DNA of 55,800 nucleotides, from contig JAACFB010000023.1 in the NCBI GenBank assembly GCA_009937615.1, positions 1 through 55,800 of the forward strand, given 5' to 3'. The notes under the pieces were generated by a model, which was not told the origin of the DNA, did not search any database, and saw nothing but the letters and a program-made list of their open reading frames with translations. Both the position numbers and the translations under genes were made by a program. The stretch comes from Gammaproteobacteria bacterium. GTDB lineage: Bacteria > Pseudomonadota > Gammaproteobacteria > Steroidobacterales > Woeseiaceae. Below, piece after piece: positions 33,852-41,839 of the stretch; the stretch's first letter is position 1; every line of letters begins with the position of its first letter.

Positions 33852-34763
33852 TCAGAACTTTCTGCGTCGTCGCACGCGTGCAAGCCGTGCTAGTTGTGGA
33901 TAAATGTCGCGCTGGTTCAGTATTGTCATGCAGTCCAGGCCCGCGGACCGGAAATGCCTTATGAGCCCGGCAACCCGCGTCCGCTCCTCGCGATTGATGC
34001 GGCGGATCCTGTCGCGCGTGAACCACGCAAGGCGGCGCGAGGGTCGCTCGGCATCGCTCAGCTTCATCAGGCCTTCGATCCCCGGTGGAAGCTCGAACGA
34101 AATAATAACGGGCACGATGTTCTGCTGAATCTCGTTGATCGCGGTACGCCAGTCGGCCTCGGGGTTGATGCCCGTATCGTCGCCCGTGACAAAATCGGAT
34201 ACCACGAACAGCAGATTCGAATGTCGGCGGCGGTCCTGGCGGACGAACGTATTGAGTACCGATGACACGTCGGCTACTGCCGGGGGATGCGGGCTGCGGA
34301 GTGCCGCTATCGTTTGCTGCATCTGGGCGCGGAGGTTCGCCGCCCGAATTTGTTCGCGAATCGCGGTGTCGAAGAAAACGATGCCGACACGATCGCCGGC
34401 CCGCCACAGGGAATAGAGCAGCTGCAGCATGCAGGCATTGCGAATCGGCGCCTTGATGCTGGATGCCATCGATGCCGAGCGATCGACGAGCAGCGTGATC
34501 GATGCCTGCGCTTCGTCCTCCCATTCCATGACCTGCAGGTCCCCTGGTGGGCTGAACTTGTCTATATCGCGCGGGTTGTCTTCGCCCGGAATGTATGGGC
34601 GCGTGCGCAGCAGCCGCATACCGTCGCCGGCCCGGCCGAGCGGATGCCGTCCGGGCAAGACCTTGACGGGATGAAACCGGATCGGTACGAGTACGCCCAG
34701 CGCGTGCAGGGACTGGCGATCGATGACTGATGCGTCGGTGTCAGGTACGGAATTCGTAAGCAT
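33852..34763 (-). CDS. DUF58 protein, MoxR operon 2
   Basis: A soluble protein of about 303 residues. The DUF58 core motif is RTRPYIPGEDNPRDIDKFSPPG, followed by a MIDAS-like LVDRSASM, then VVSDFVTGDD and a basic C-terminus. The start chosen is the ATG that overlaps the 3' end of moxR in a way identical to operon 3 (both begin Met-Leu-Thr); a GTG six bases further upstream is possible. Operon 3 has an almost matching sequence around the core motif. It is the likely adaptor between the MoxR ATPase and the membrane vWA proteins. The overlap of more than 20 bases with moxR implies coupled translation. Confidence 0.87.
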   Translation of the reverse strand: MLTNSVPDTDASVIDRQSLHALGVLVPIRFHPVKVLPGRHPLGRAGDGMRLLRTRPYIPGEDNPRDIDKFSPPGDLQVMEWEDEAQASITLLVDRSASMASSIKAPIRNACMLQLLYSLWRAGDRVGIVFFDTAIREQIRAANLRAQMQQTIAALRSPHPPAVADVSSVLNTFVRQDRRRHSNLLFVVSDFVTGDDTGINPEADWRTAINEIQQNIVPVIISFELPPGIEGLMKLSDAERPSRRLAWFTRDRIRRINREERTRVAGLIRHFRSAGLDCMTILNQRDIYPQLARLARVRRRRKF

Positions 34764-35745
34764 AACCACGCTCGGCCAGAACGACGTTCACGAGCTGCTC
34801 CATGTCGGCCGGAAAGCTGGTCTCCAGGCGATGATTGAGCATTGCGCCGGCCGTCGCAAAGACATCGTAGGGAACGACGTGACTACGGCCGTTATAGAAT
34901 GCATGCGCCCGCAACAGCGGTGGCCAGAAAGCGGTCGTCCGCGAACTCGCTCCACCCGCCATGCTGATAACGTCCCGGCCGAGGCCCGCGGACTCGAAGG
35001 CAGCATCGGGGTAAGACGGATCCGAGCGCCGGGTTGCTACCGTGACCGCATTCATCAGGTGCACCATCGCGTCCGACAGCTCGATTTCCTCGCGAATAAG
35101 ATTCTGTACGGCAAGCAGCTCATCGCGTGAAATCACGGGCTCGATGCGCTCGAGATTTTCCCTGAGGAAGCTGCGTGACTCGCGCGCAATCTGGAATTCG
35201 ACTTCCCGGGACGAAAACGTCCACTCGATTCTGACCAGAAACCGCTGTTTCGCCGCGGCGTCGAGTTCCCAGGTCCCCTCGTGCGACAGCGGATTCTGGG
35301 TTGCGATAACGTGAAACGGTTCGGGCAAAGGGTGGGAGCTGTCGCCGATCGTGACCTGGTATTCCTGCATCGCCTCGAGCAGCGCCGACTGCGTCCTGGG
35401 GTCCGTGCGGTTGAGCTCATCGAACAGGACGATGTTGTTGAAAATCGGTCCCTTGAGCAGCTCGAACGTGCGGCCGTCGCCGCCCGCAATTTCTGCGCCG
35501 AGAAGGTCGGACGGCTTCAGTGTCGGCTGCCCCGATACCCGGCCCGCGGTCATGCCGTCGATAGATGCTGCCAGGGCGCTGGCGAGCAAGGTCTTGCCCT
35601 CGCCGGGAACCGACTCGAGCAGCACATGCCCCTTGGCGAGAATTGCGATAACGAGGAGATCGACGCTGAACTCGTGGCCCTTGACGACCTGATGCAGGTT
35701 GGCACGTAGCCGTGTGATCGCCTGACCGGCGCGTTCTAAGTCCAC
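34741..35745 (-). CDS. MoxR-family AAA+ ATPase, operon 2
   Basis: The 334-residue MoxR ATPase has Walker A SVPGEGKT (residues 45-52), Walker B VLFDELNRT, sensor 1 IATQNPLSHEGTW and the KQRFLVRIEW arginine region. In Walker A the first glycine is replaced by serine, as in operon 3. The start is GTG with a GAGGA eight bases upstream. It is the first gene of a seven-gene minus-strand operon reaching 29066, with almost no gaps. It is divergent from amidohydrolase AH2, the two sharing a 291-base intergenic region. Confidence 0.92.
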   Translation of the reverse strand: MDLERAGQAITRLRANLHQVVKGHEFSVDLLVIAILAKGHVLLESVPGEGKTLLASALAASIDGMTAGRVSGQPTLKPSDLLGAEIAGGDGRTFELLKGPIFNNIVLFDELNRTDPRTQSALLEAMQEYQVTIGDSSHPLPEPFHVIATQNPLSHEGTWELDAAAKQRFLVRIEWTFSSREVEFQIARESRSFLRENLERIEPVISRDELLAVQNLIREEIELSDAMVHLMNAVTVATRRSDPSYPDAAFESAGLGRDVISMAGGASSRTTAFWPPLLRAHAFYNGRSHVVPYDVFATAGAMLNHRLETSFPADMEQLVNVVLAERGYAYEFRT

Positions 35746-36036
35746 GAATTTAGTCCTCGCAATGTGCGGCAGTGAGTCGAATCAAGGGCCAGCGGCTGTC
35801 GTTAACGGACATTTTGGCGCCGGGCCGTGAAGCTGGAAGTTTAGCAAGTTCGCGCGCTCCGACGCACACCCAAAATGCCGTCAAGCCGCTACAGATGAAA
35901 TGATTACTTCAGTCATTAACCCAATGATTTACAAGGTAGAAATTGCTTCCCGTTCAAATTGACAACATATCACGATTGCCTTAGCTTGACGCTTTAGACG
36001 ATCGCTACTGATAGCACGACGCCAGAGGATTTAGAG
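35746..36036. other. Shared divergent control region of MoxR operon 2 and AH2
   Basis: This is 291 bases between divergent genes. It is more AT-rich than its surroundings on the AH2 side. Apart from one candidate promoter at 35959-35987 no operator-like inverted repeat was recognised by eye. Confidence 0.5.
35959..35987 (+). promoter_or_regulatory. Candidate sigma-70 promoter of amidohydrolase AH2
   Basis: A perfect -35 hexamer TTGACA (35959-35964) is followed after 17 bases by TAGCTT (35982-35987), a weak -10. It lies in locally AT-rich DNA 49 bases ahead of the AH2 ATG. By eye only. Confidence 0.4.
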
Positions 36037-38004
36037 ATGATGGGTAAGTTAGTCAGGTTACTTTCTGCAGCAGTGTCCGTGTTCGTCGGGTTTTCGGTGA
36101 TGAGCCTGCTCGCGGCGACGGCGCAGGCCGCTCCGGCGCCTTATGCCGAGACGGTGATCCTTAACGGAAAAGTCATTACGGCGGATTCGGACGATCCGGA
36201 GGACATTACTATCGCCGAGGCGATAGCAATCTACGGCGACCGCATCATGGCCGTCGGCAGCAACGAGGACATTCGGAAGCTCATTGCCGACTGGACCGAG
36301 GTCATCGACGCCAAGGGCAACTCCGTAATCCCGGGCCTGATCGATACGCACAACCACATCTATGAAACGTCGACCGGTTTTCCGTGGGTTGTGAGATCTC
36401 TGCCCGAATTGCTGGAGATCGATGTACGTGCGAATACCGAGCAGGAACTCGCCGATATACTGCACAAAGCGGTCGCGGCTCGCGCCAACCAGGTAGACGA
36501 CGGCACCTGGATACGCATTCGGCTCAATCCCGCCGAAGTGGCCGTCAAGACCTTCGGTGACGAGGTGACCCGCAGCAGCCTCGATGAGGTTGGTCCGGAT
36601 AACCCGGTATTCGTCAGCACCCGGGGGGGCTCGGTCCTCAATACGAACGCGATCGAGGCGGTCGAAGGTCATTACGGCAATGAATTGCCGGCCGGCTACT
36701 GGATGAACGGGAAAGACATCGGCTGGTCCGGCGAATACACGGACTTTTCGCGCTGTATCGGCCTCGACCTGATCTCGGGTAAGCCCGAGGTCTTCGACAC
36801 GTACATCAAGGGTTATTTCGAAGTGATGCAGGCGAATGCGCAGATCGGCGTAACGACGCACAAGAGCCATCTGCAGTGCGAGAGCGGTTTCAGCGCATCC
36901 TCGCACCTCGCCCGCAACGGCCTGATGCCGATACGGCTGGCCTGGGGACATCGCTGGATGCAGCCCTTCAGCCCCTATATCAAGGAGACTTACCGTCGCA
37001 TTGGCGACTGGACCGGTTACGGCTCGGACTTCATGTGGAGTATTGGTAGCAGCGTCGGCGGTATTGATGCCGGCGGCGTCGGCTGGTGCACGTCGATGCC
37101 TGCCGACGACAACATCAAGGGCCGCGAGCAGTGTCCGCCAGCCCCCGAAGGTCTCGAGATCGACGCTATTCAGCCGATCAATACCGTGCAGAATCGCGCG
37201 AGGCGGACCGAGCATCTCGAGACGCTGGCCGCGCTGGCTGCCGAAGGCAGAATCTCGGGCATTCCGGGCTGGCACGTCTCCGGCGACGGTGCCCTGGATC
37301 TGCTGTTCAAGACCTACCAGGCATCCGGCATGTCGGACGAGAAAATCAGGACGCTGCGTATCGAGAGCGACCATTGCCACGCGGTTACCCAGGAGCAGGT
37401 TCAACTCGCTGCTCGCCTGAACCACACGTTCTCGTGCGACGCAGCAGACACGCCCACCCGGGTCATCAAGGCCGGGTATGGCGAGGAGTACCTGACCCTG
37501 AATGCGCCCGTGAACAGCATGCTCAAGGCAGGCGCGCGCGTCGTGATCAGTGAATTCGGCATCCAGGGAGAACTGCGTACGTCGCCGTTCGAGGACGGCG
37601 TGATGTGGCTGACGCGAAAGATCAATGGGGAAACCTGGGGCGTGCCCGAGGAAGCCGTTCCCGATCGTATGACGCTGATGCTGATGATGACGCGCTGGGG
37701 CGCCTATCCCCTGTGGCGGGAAAATACGATCGGGTCGATCGAGGTCGGCAAGCTGGCGGATATCGTCATCCTGAACGGTGACTACATGGCCGGACCGGTA
37801 GAGGATCTCGACAAACTGACCTCGATCCTGACGCTGATTGGCGGGCAGGTCGCCCATGAAACCAGTGAACTGCGCGGCAATACCCTCAACTTCAGTACCG
37901 ATACCGCCGAGTGGACGCTGGAGCAGAACACGCCGACAACGCTCTGGCGCTGGGACGAAGCGCCCGAGATACCGGCATTTTTGACCGGGGCAGCCGGCCA
38001 TTAA
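36037..38004 (+). CDS. Exported YtcJ-like amidohydrolase AH2
   Basis: The 655-residue protein has a Sec signal (SVFVGFSVMSLLAATAQA). The N-terminal sandwich is ETVILNGKVITADSDDPEDIT; the metal motif is DTHNHIY with His105 and His107. The YtcJ-type motif is canonical here (WHVSGDGALDLLF), and a histidine pair occurs in ESDHCHAVTQ. The C-terminal sandwich closes with EVGKLADIVILNGD. It is therefore the most conventional of the three hydrolases in the window, and only distantly similar to AH1 and AH3. Two adjacent ATG codons are available; AGAGGA lies upstream. Expected role: periplasmic hydrolysis of an amide, ester or lactone. It is divergent from MoxR operon 2. Confidence 0.9.
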   Translation: MMGKLVRLLSAAVSVFVGFSVMSLLAATAQAAPAPYAETVILNGKVITADSDDPEDITIAEAIAIYGDRIMAVGSNEDIRKLIADWTEVIDAKGNSVIPGLIDTHNHIYETSTGFPWVVRSLPELLEIDVRANTEQELADILHKAVAARANQVDDGTWIRIRLNPAEVAVKTFGDEVTRSSLDEVGPDNPVFVSTRGGSVLNTNAIEAVEGHYGNELPAGYWMNGKDIGWSGEYTDFSRCIGLDLISGKPEVFDTYIKGYFEVMQANAQIGVTTHKSHLQCESGFSASSHLARNGLMPIRLAWGHRWMQPFSPYIKETYRRIGDWTGYGSDFMWSIGSSVGGIDAGGVGWCTSMPADDNIKGREQCPPAPEGLEIDAIQPINTVQNRARRTEHLETLAALAAEGRISGIPGWHVSGDGALDLLFKTYQASGMSDEKIRTLRIESDHCHAVTQEQVQLAARLNHTFSCDAADTPTRVIKAGYGEEYLTLNAPVNSMLKAGARVVISEFGIQGELRTSPFEDGVMWLTRKINGETWGVPEEAVPDRMTLMLMMTRWGAYPLWRENTIGSIEVGKLADIVILNGDYMAGPVEDLDKLTSILTLIGGQVAHETSELRGNTLNFSTDTAEWTLEQNTPTTLWRWDEAPEIPAFLTGAAGH

Positions 38005-38082
38005 GTCACAGGTGTGCCAGAATACGAACGATGAGACACGGACTTTGCGACACTTCGTCGCCCATGACAGTCAAGGATTAGC

Positions 38083-38430
38083 ATGACCAAGTTAATTGCT
38101 GCATTGCTATGCCTGGGTTTGCTCCTGTCGGTGTTCTTCGCGGTGCCGGCCGACGCCGCGGACGAAGACACGCAGGCGTCGGTTTACCTTGTTTTCGATC
38201 CTGAGACCGGTGATTTCGTTACGGTCGACGACCCGAGCGTTACGGCACAACATGCTGCACAGCAGGAGCAGGAAGCAATCGAAGAGGGAACGATGGCGGC
38301 GGGCGAGGGCAGCCCGGAAACAGCCCGGGCTCCCGAGCGCCCCTCGATGCTCTTAGTCGGCCTCGTGGTCGCCGCGCTGATATTTGCCGGATTCGTCTGG
38401 CTTCGACGCGGACGGCAAAAGACCGCCTGA
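38083..38430 (+). CDS. Small exported membrane-anchored protein of unknown function
   Basis: A 115-residue protein with a signal peptide (LIAALLCLGLLLSVFFAVPADA), a short mature segment (QASVYLVFDPETGDFVTVDDP), an acidic glutamine/glutamate-rich linker and a C-terminal membrane helix (MLLVGLVVAALIFAGFVWL) followed by basic residues. It is 78 bases downstream of AH2 in the same direction and could be its membrane-linked partner. The layout (exported short domain, linker, C-terminal anchor) also occurs in the SLH-like protein at 20917. No family recognised. Confidence 0.7.
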   Translation: MTKLIAALLCLGLLLSVFFAVPADAADEDTQASVYLVFDPETGDFVTVDDPSVTAQHAAQQEQEAIEEGTMAAGEGSPETARAPERPSMLLVGLVVAALIFAGFVWLRRGRQKTA

Positions 38431-38444
38431 TCCTGACAACTGCC

Positions 38445-38473
38445 GGCAGGCGCGGCGTCCGGCCGCGCCTGCC
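38445..38473. terminator. Strong bidirectional hairpin between convergent genes
   Basis: A perfect 12-base-pair stem GGCAGGCGCGGC/GCCGCGCCTGCC with a five-base loop lies between the small exported protein and the convergent Rieske gene. No clear T-tract follows on either side, so termination would depend on the stem alone. Confidence 0.6.
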
Positions 38474-38495
38474 ATTTCAGTCATTCAGCTGACGG

Positions 38496-39776
38496 TTAAA
38501 CCGAGGCGTGTGGTTTGCCGGGGCGAACCTTCGTGGCGTCGCGCGCTCCCTTCTCGTAATCGTGATCGTGCGGCAGGAGGACCGAGGCGGAGCGAACCTT
38601 GTGGTCCTCGGGGTCGACGCCGGGCGGCAGCTCGCCTTTTTCCTGCAGGTTCTTAATCGCCTTGAATAGCTTGCGACGAGCCAGCATGATGCCTTTGTCC
38701 GTGGGTGCCAGCATTTCCTTGGTGCGATCACAAATCGGCCCCATGCTTTCCTGAAGAGAACCATCCTGAATCGCGATGCTATCGATACCGCTATAGAGGA
38801 GCCCGGCCTTCTGCGCTTTGCGATTCATTAGATAGTCGTTGCTCTTATTCGCGAGCGGCATATAGGTGCCCGGCACGTATTTGCAGTGAATGCCCTGGCC
38901 ATCTTCCATCGCTGCGCGTTCGATTGCGGTCAGATCGCGCTGCGATTTGTAGTCGAAGCTCCAGGCCCAGCAGTTCTCGTCATTGATAGGCACCCAAAAA
39001 TGGCCGTGCACCGGGTGATCGCCGCGCGGCGGAACCATCGTAAAGCACGGCATCACCCAGGGCGTGATGCGCCAGTAATACTGGTCCTCTTCGGCCATGC
39101 GCCGCGCCCCGATCAGCAGGCCACCGTCTGTGTCCGCTACCTCGAACACGGGTTTCATGTCGCCGAGGTTGTACTTGTTGCCGCCGGCTCCCCTGAACAG
39201 CGGATCCGTTTCGAGACTGGTGCTGTGCAGGAATGAAACATGGCTCGAGTCGATTCCGCCCTCGAGCGACTGCAGCCAGTTGCACTGCTGGTAGCGCTTG
39301 GAAACAAAACGCTGTTCGGGTGTCACATTCGCGAACTCCCACTCCGGAAGCGGGGGTTTCTTATCCGGGTCGCCCATGTAGGCCCACAGGATTCCGCCTT
39401 TCTCGATCAGCGAATACGCCGTTAACTTGATGTTCTTGCAAAATCCCGGGTCCTCGGAGGGAACTTCGATGCACTGGCCTGTCACATCGAATTTCCAGCC
39501 GTGGTAAGGACACCGTAGCCCGCTTTCTTCATTACGGCCGAACCAGAGAGACGCGCGACGGTGCGCGCACAGTTCGTCCATGAGCCCGAGGCGTCCGTCG
39601 GTATCGCGAAACGCGATCAGTTTCTCCGACAGCAATTCGACGCGGACCGGTGCGCAATCGGGTTCAGGCAGTTCCTCGGCCAGCAGCGCGGGCAGCCAGT
39701 AACAGCGGAACACGTCACCCATCGGCGTTCCGGGTCCGGTCTGAGTCAACAGGTCGTTTTTTTCTTTAACTAACAT
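38496..39776 (-). CDS. Rieske non-haem iron oxygenase, phthalate 4,5-dioxygenase-like alpha subunit
   Basis: The 426-residue protein has a Rieske 2Fe-2S domain with Cys70-Ala-His72 and Cys89-Pro-Tyr-His92 (ELCAHRRASLWFG, GLRCPYHGW). The mononuclear iron site follows in GGIDSSHVSFLHS (His179, His184). The N-terminus MLVKEKNDLLTQTGPGTPMGD and overall length resemble phthalate 4,5-dioxygenase and related monomeric aromatic ring hydroxylases or O-demethylases. It needs a reductase, which is not in this window. A 4,5-dihydroxyphthalate-decarboxylase-like protein is encoded at 41840-42784 on the same strand, which supports a phthalate-type substrate. Confidence 0.88.
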   Translation of the reverse strand: MLVKEKNDLLTQTGPGTPMGDVFRCYWLPALLAEELPEPDCAPVRVELLSEKLIAFRDTDGRLGLMDELCAHRRASLWFGRNEESGLRCPYHGWKFDVTGQCIEVPSEDPGFCKNIKLTAYSLIEKGGILWAYMGDPDKKPPLPEWEFANVTPEQRFVSKRYQQCNWLQSLEGGIDSSHVSFLHSTSLETDPLFRGAGGNKYNLGDMKPVFEVADTDGGLLIGARRMAEEDQYYWRITPWVMPCFTMVPPRGDHPVHGHFWVPINDENCWAWSFDYKSQRDLTAIERAAMEDGQGIHCKYVPGTYMPLANKSNDYLMNRKAQKAGLLYSGIDSIAIQDGSLQESMGPICDRTKEMLAPTDKGIMLARRKLFKAIKNLQEKGELPPGVDPEDHKVRSASVLLPHDHDYEKGARDATKVRPGKPHASV

Positions 39777-40115
39777 CGGTCAGGTTCCTTCGCCGCTCTT
39801 ATCCAGAATCATGATCTGAGCAGGTGTTGTAAAGTAAGTTCAGCGCTTGACTTTATCGCCCCTGCAGCTCAGGCGCATCTTCGATTACCGCAGAAACAAA
39901 AAATCTCCCACTGGATGACAATCGTGCCGTGCGTTTTGTATCGCAGCGCCGAGCTTGTGATATCGTTCATTTAAAGCAGCCCGATCGTTTCCAACGTAAT
40001 CGAAACGACGAACCGAGCGTCAACGCGACACATTGAATCGGGCAACGCCGGTCCGCAATAGGGAATTCCCGAAACGGCTTGCCGGGGTGAATGATCATCG
40101 GGATGGGAGTGATGC
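39777..40115. other. Divergent intergenic region between Rieske oxygenase and PanB-like gene
   Basis: 339 bases without a gene. It is AT-richer near 39880-39980. A weak -35/-10-like arrangement (TTGTAT at 39936, TATCGT at 39961, spacing 19) faces the PanB-like gene, but is not convincing. No regulator gene or clear operator was found nearby. Confidence 0.4.
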
Positions 40116-40943
40116 ATGGCCAATAAGGTGACGATTCCGCGACTTCAGCAGATGAAGCGTGACGGCGAAAAGATTGTCGGCGTCGTTGTCTGGGATTATC
40201 AGATGGCCCTGATCGCGGACAAGGCCGGCGTAGAAATCATGTCCGTGGGCGACAGTGTCGGCATCAACCTCTGGGGCCAGCCGAATCCGCTTGAAGTCAC
40301 GATGGAGCAGATGCTTACCGTGACGCAGGCCGTCCGTCGCGGCACCGAGCGCGCACTGCTCAGCTGCGATTTTCCCTACGGGCCGTTGCAGGAGGGGGTC
40401 GACTCCGCGGTTTCAGCGGCAATCCGCTTCGTCAAGGAGGCCGGCGTCGACATGATCAAGCTCGACGGGGCAGCCGACTATCCCGAGGCGGTAACCGCGC
40501 TGACGCGTGCCGGCATTCCCGTCTGGGCGCAGTTCGGGATTACGCCGCAGACGGCCATGCAATACGGCATCGAATATGCCGCCATGTCCGGTGCGGACGC
40601 GCAGGTTGCAGCCGACATGCAGGATCGCCTCGTCGCCGAGGCAAAGATGCTCGAGGCTGCTGGCGCAGCGCTGCTCGATTTCACTAACTCCGGTCCGGTC
40701 GTTGGTCCCGCCGTGGCCGAGGCGGTGAGCATTCCGGTGATTGGTGGATTCGGTGGAGGCCCGTGGCTGGATGGGCGAGTGCGCATGGTTCACGCCGCAA
40801 TCGGTTACAGCGCGAAACACCTGGACGGTAAGACCGAAACCTACGCCAATGTCGCGCAGACGGCGTTTGATGCGCTGACGGCTTTCGGCAACGACGTGCG
40901 TGCCGGCCGGCAGATCAAAGGCGCGCCGCCTGTAAAAAAATAA
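40116..40943 (+). CDS. PanB-like (ketopantoate hydroxymethyltransferase family) enzyme, altered active site
   Basis: The 275-residue protein follows the PanB fold in the PEP mutase/isocitrate lyase superfamily: GVVVWDYQMALIADKAG, SVGDSVGINLWGQ (metal aspartate), VRRGTERALLSCDFPYG (second metal aspartate), DMIKLDGA and GITPQTAMQ. Differences from true PanB are clear: the metal-ligand glutamate of the KIEGG region is aspartate (KLDGA), the catalytic glutamate of the ECVP segment is aspartate (LLDFTN), and the GIGAG loop is GGFGGG. With no panC or panD nearby, and an alpha/beta hydrolase 12 bases downstream, a different C-C bond lyase or aldolase role within the catabolic island is more likely than pantothenate synthesis. 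Confidence 0.8.
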   Translation: MANKVTIPRLQQMKRDGEKIVGVVVWDYQMALIADKAGVEIMSVGDSVGINLWGQPNPLEVTMEQMLTVTQAVRRGTERALLSCDFPYGPLQEGVDSAVSAAIRFVKEAGVDMIKLDGAADYPEAVTALTRAGIPVWAQFGITPQTAMQYGIEYAAMSGADAQVAADMQDRLVAEAKMLEAAGAALLDFTNSGPVVGPAVAEAVSIPVIGGFGGGPWLDGRVRMVHAAIGYSAKHLDGKTETYANVAQTAFDALTAFGNDVRAGRQIKGAPPVKK

Positions 40944-40955
40944 GAGAGCGAGCCG

Positions 40956-41816
40956 ATGCCTTTTGCGACAGTTGATGGAATTAGGACCCACTACGAGATT
41001 GCGGGCGAAGGTCCGCCGCTACTGATGTACTCGCCCGGTGGATTCGACGCGACACTCGATAAGTGGTCGACGCTGGGCGTGTATGCGCGTATCAGGCTGC
41101 TTGACCATCTGCCGGAAAAGTATCAGTGCATTGTTTTCGATCGTCGGGAGACCGGTCAATCCGGCGGCCGTGTCGAACGCATCACATGGGATGACTACAT
41201 CGAACAGGGCAGGGGCTTGCTGGAGCATCTCGGCATCGAAGCGGCACACCTGCTGGGCGGATGCATGGGCGTCTGTCCGGTCATTGCCTATGCCGTAAAG
41301 TATCCGGAGTCTGTGCTCAGCATGATTCTTTACTGGCCGGTCGGTGGCGCCGGGTTTCGCATCAAGGGACATGGACGCTTTGCCCAGCATCTCGCACTCG
41401 TGGAGCAGGAGGGGTTGGCCGGCGTCGTCGATCTTGCATTGAGCACCAGCGATGGTTTTGGCAAGGATCCCCGCATTGGCCCCTGGGCCCCGGTCATTCG
41501 CAGCGACCCGCGGTTTGCGGCGGCCTATGCCGCGATGGACGTGAATCGTTACAAGCTCATCGTTGCGGCAATGCCGCGTACCTTGTTAGACCGGGATACG
41601 GCGCCGGGGGCCGAGCCCGAGGACCTGCTGCAGCTCGACATCCCGACTCTGATCGTTCCCGGTAAAGACGTTGCGCACGCGACCTCGGCCGCGCGCTACC
41701 TCGAGGAATGCCTGCCAGGTTCAGAGTACTGGGACATTTTGCCGGCCGAACAGACCGAAGATAATGTCCCGGATCGACTGATCGATTTCCTGGATCGCGC
41801 CAGCGCCTCGGCGTAG
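40956..41816 (+). CDS. Alpha/beta hydrolase with cysteine nucleophile
   Basis: The 286-residue protein has an alpha/beta hydrolase fold: oxyanion region LMYSPGGFDA, VFDRRETGQSGG, then a nucleophile elbow LLGGCMGVCPVIAY in which cysteine replaces the usual serine (GGCMG). The acid position is present in VPGKDVAH. At the C-terminus, where the catalytic histidine is expected (GGHFP in the family), the sequence is LPAEQTEDNVPD with no histidine; the nearest is in DVAHATS. Cysteine-type enzymes such as dienelactone hydrolase exist, but loss of the histidine is unusual. It starts 12 bases after the PanB-like gene and is probably cotranscribed. Confidence 0.83.
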   Translation: MPFATVDGIRTHYEIAGEGPPLLMYSPGGFDATLDKWSTLGVYARIRLLDHLPEKYQCIVFDRRETGQSGGRVERITWDDYIEQGRGLLEHLGIEAAHLLGGCMGVCPVIAYAVKYPESVLSMILYWPVGGAGFRIKGHGRFAQHLALVEQEGLAGVVDLALSTSDGFGKDPRIGPWAPVIRSDPRFAAAYAAMDVNRYKLIVAAMPRTLLDRDTAPGAEPEDLLQLDIPTLIVPGKDVAHATSAARYLEECLPGSEYWDILPAEQTEDNVPDRLIDFLDRASASA

Positions 41817-41839
41817 GTTTTTACCTCGCCGGCTGACGT

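Noticed and set aside
36058..38001. 647-codon minus-strand open frame opposite AH2
   Set aside because: It mirrors the AH2 gene almost exactly and has no recognisable domain; AH2 has signal peptide and catalytic motifs.
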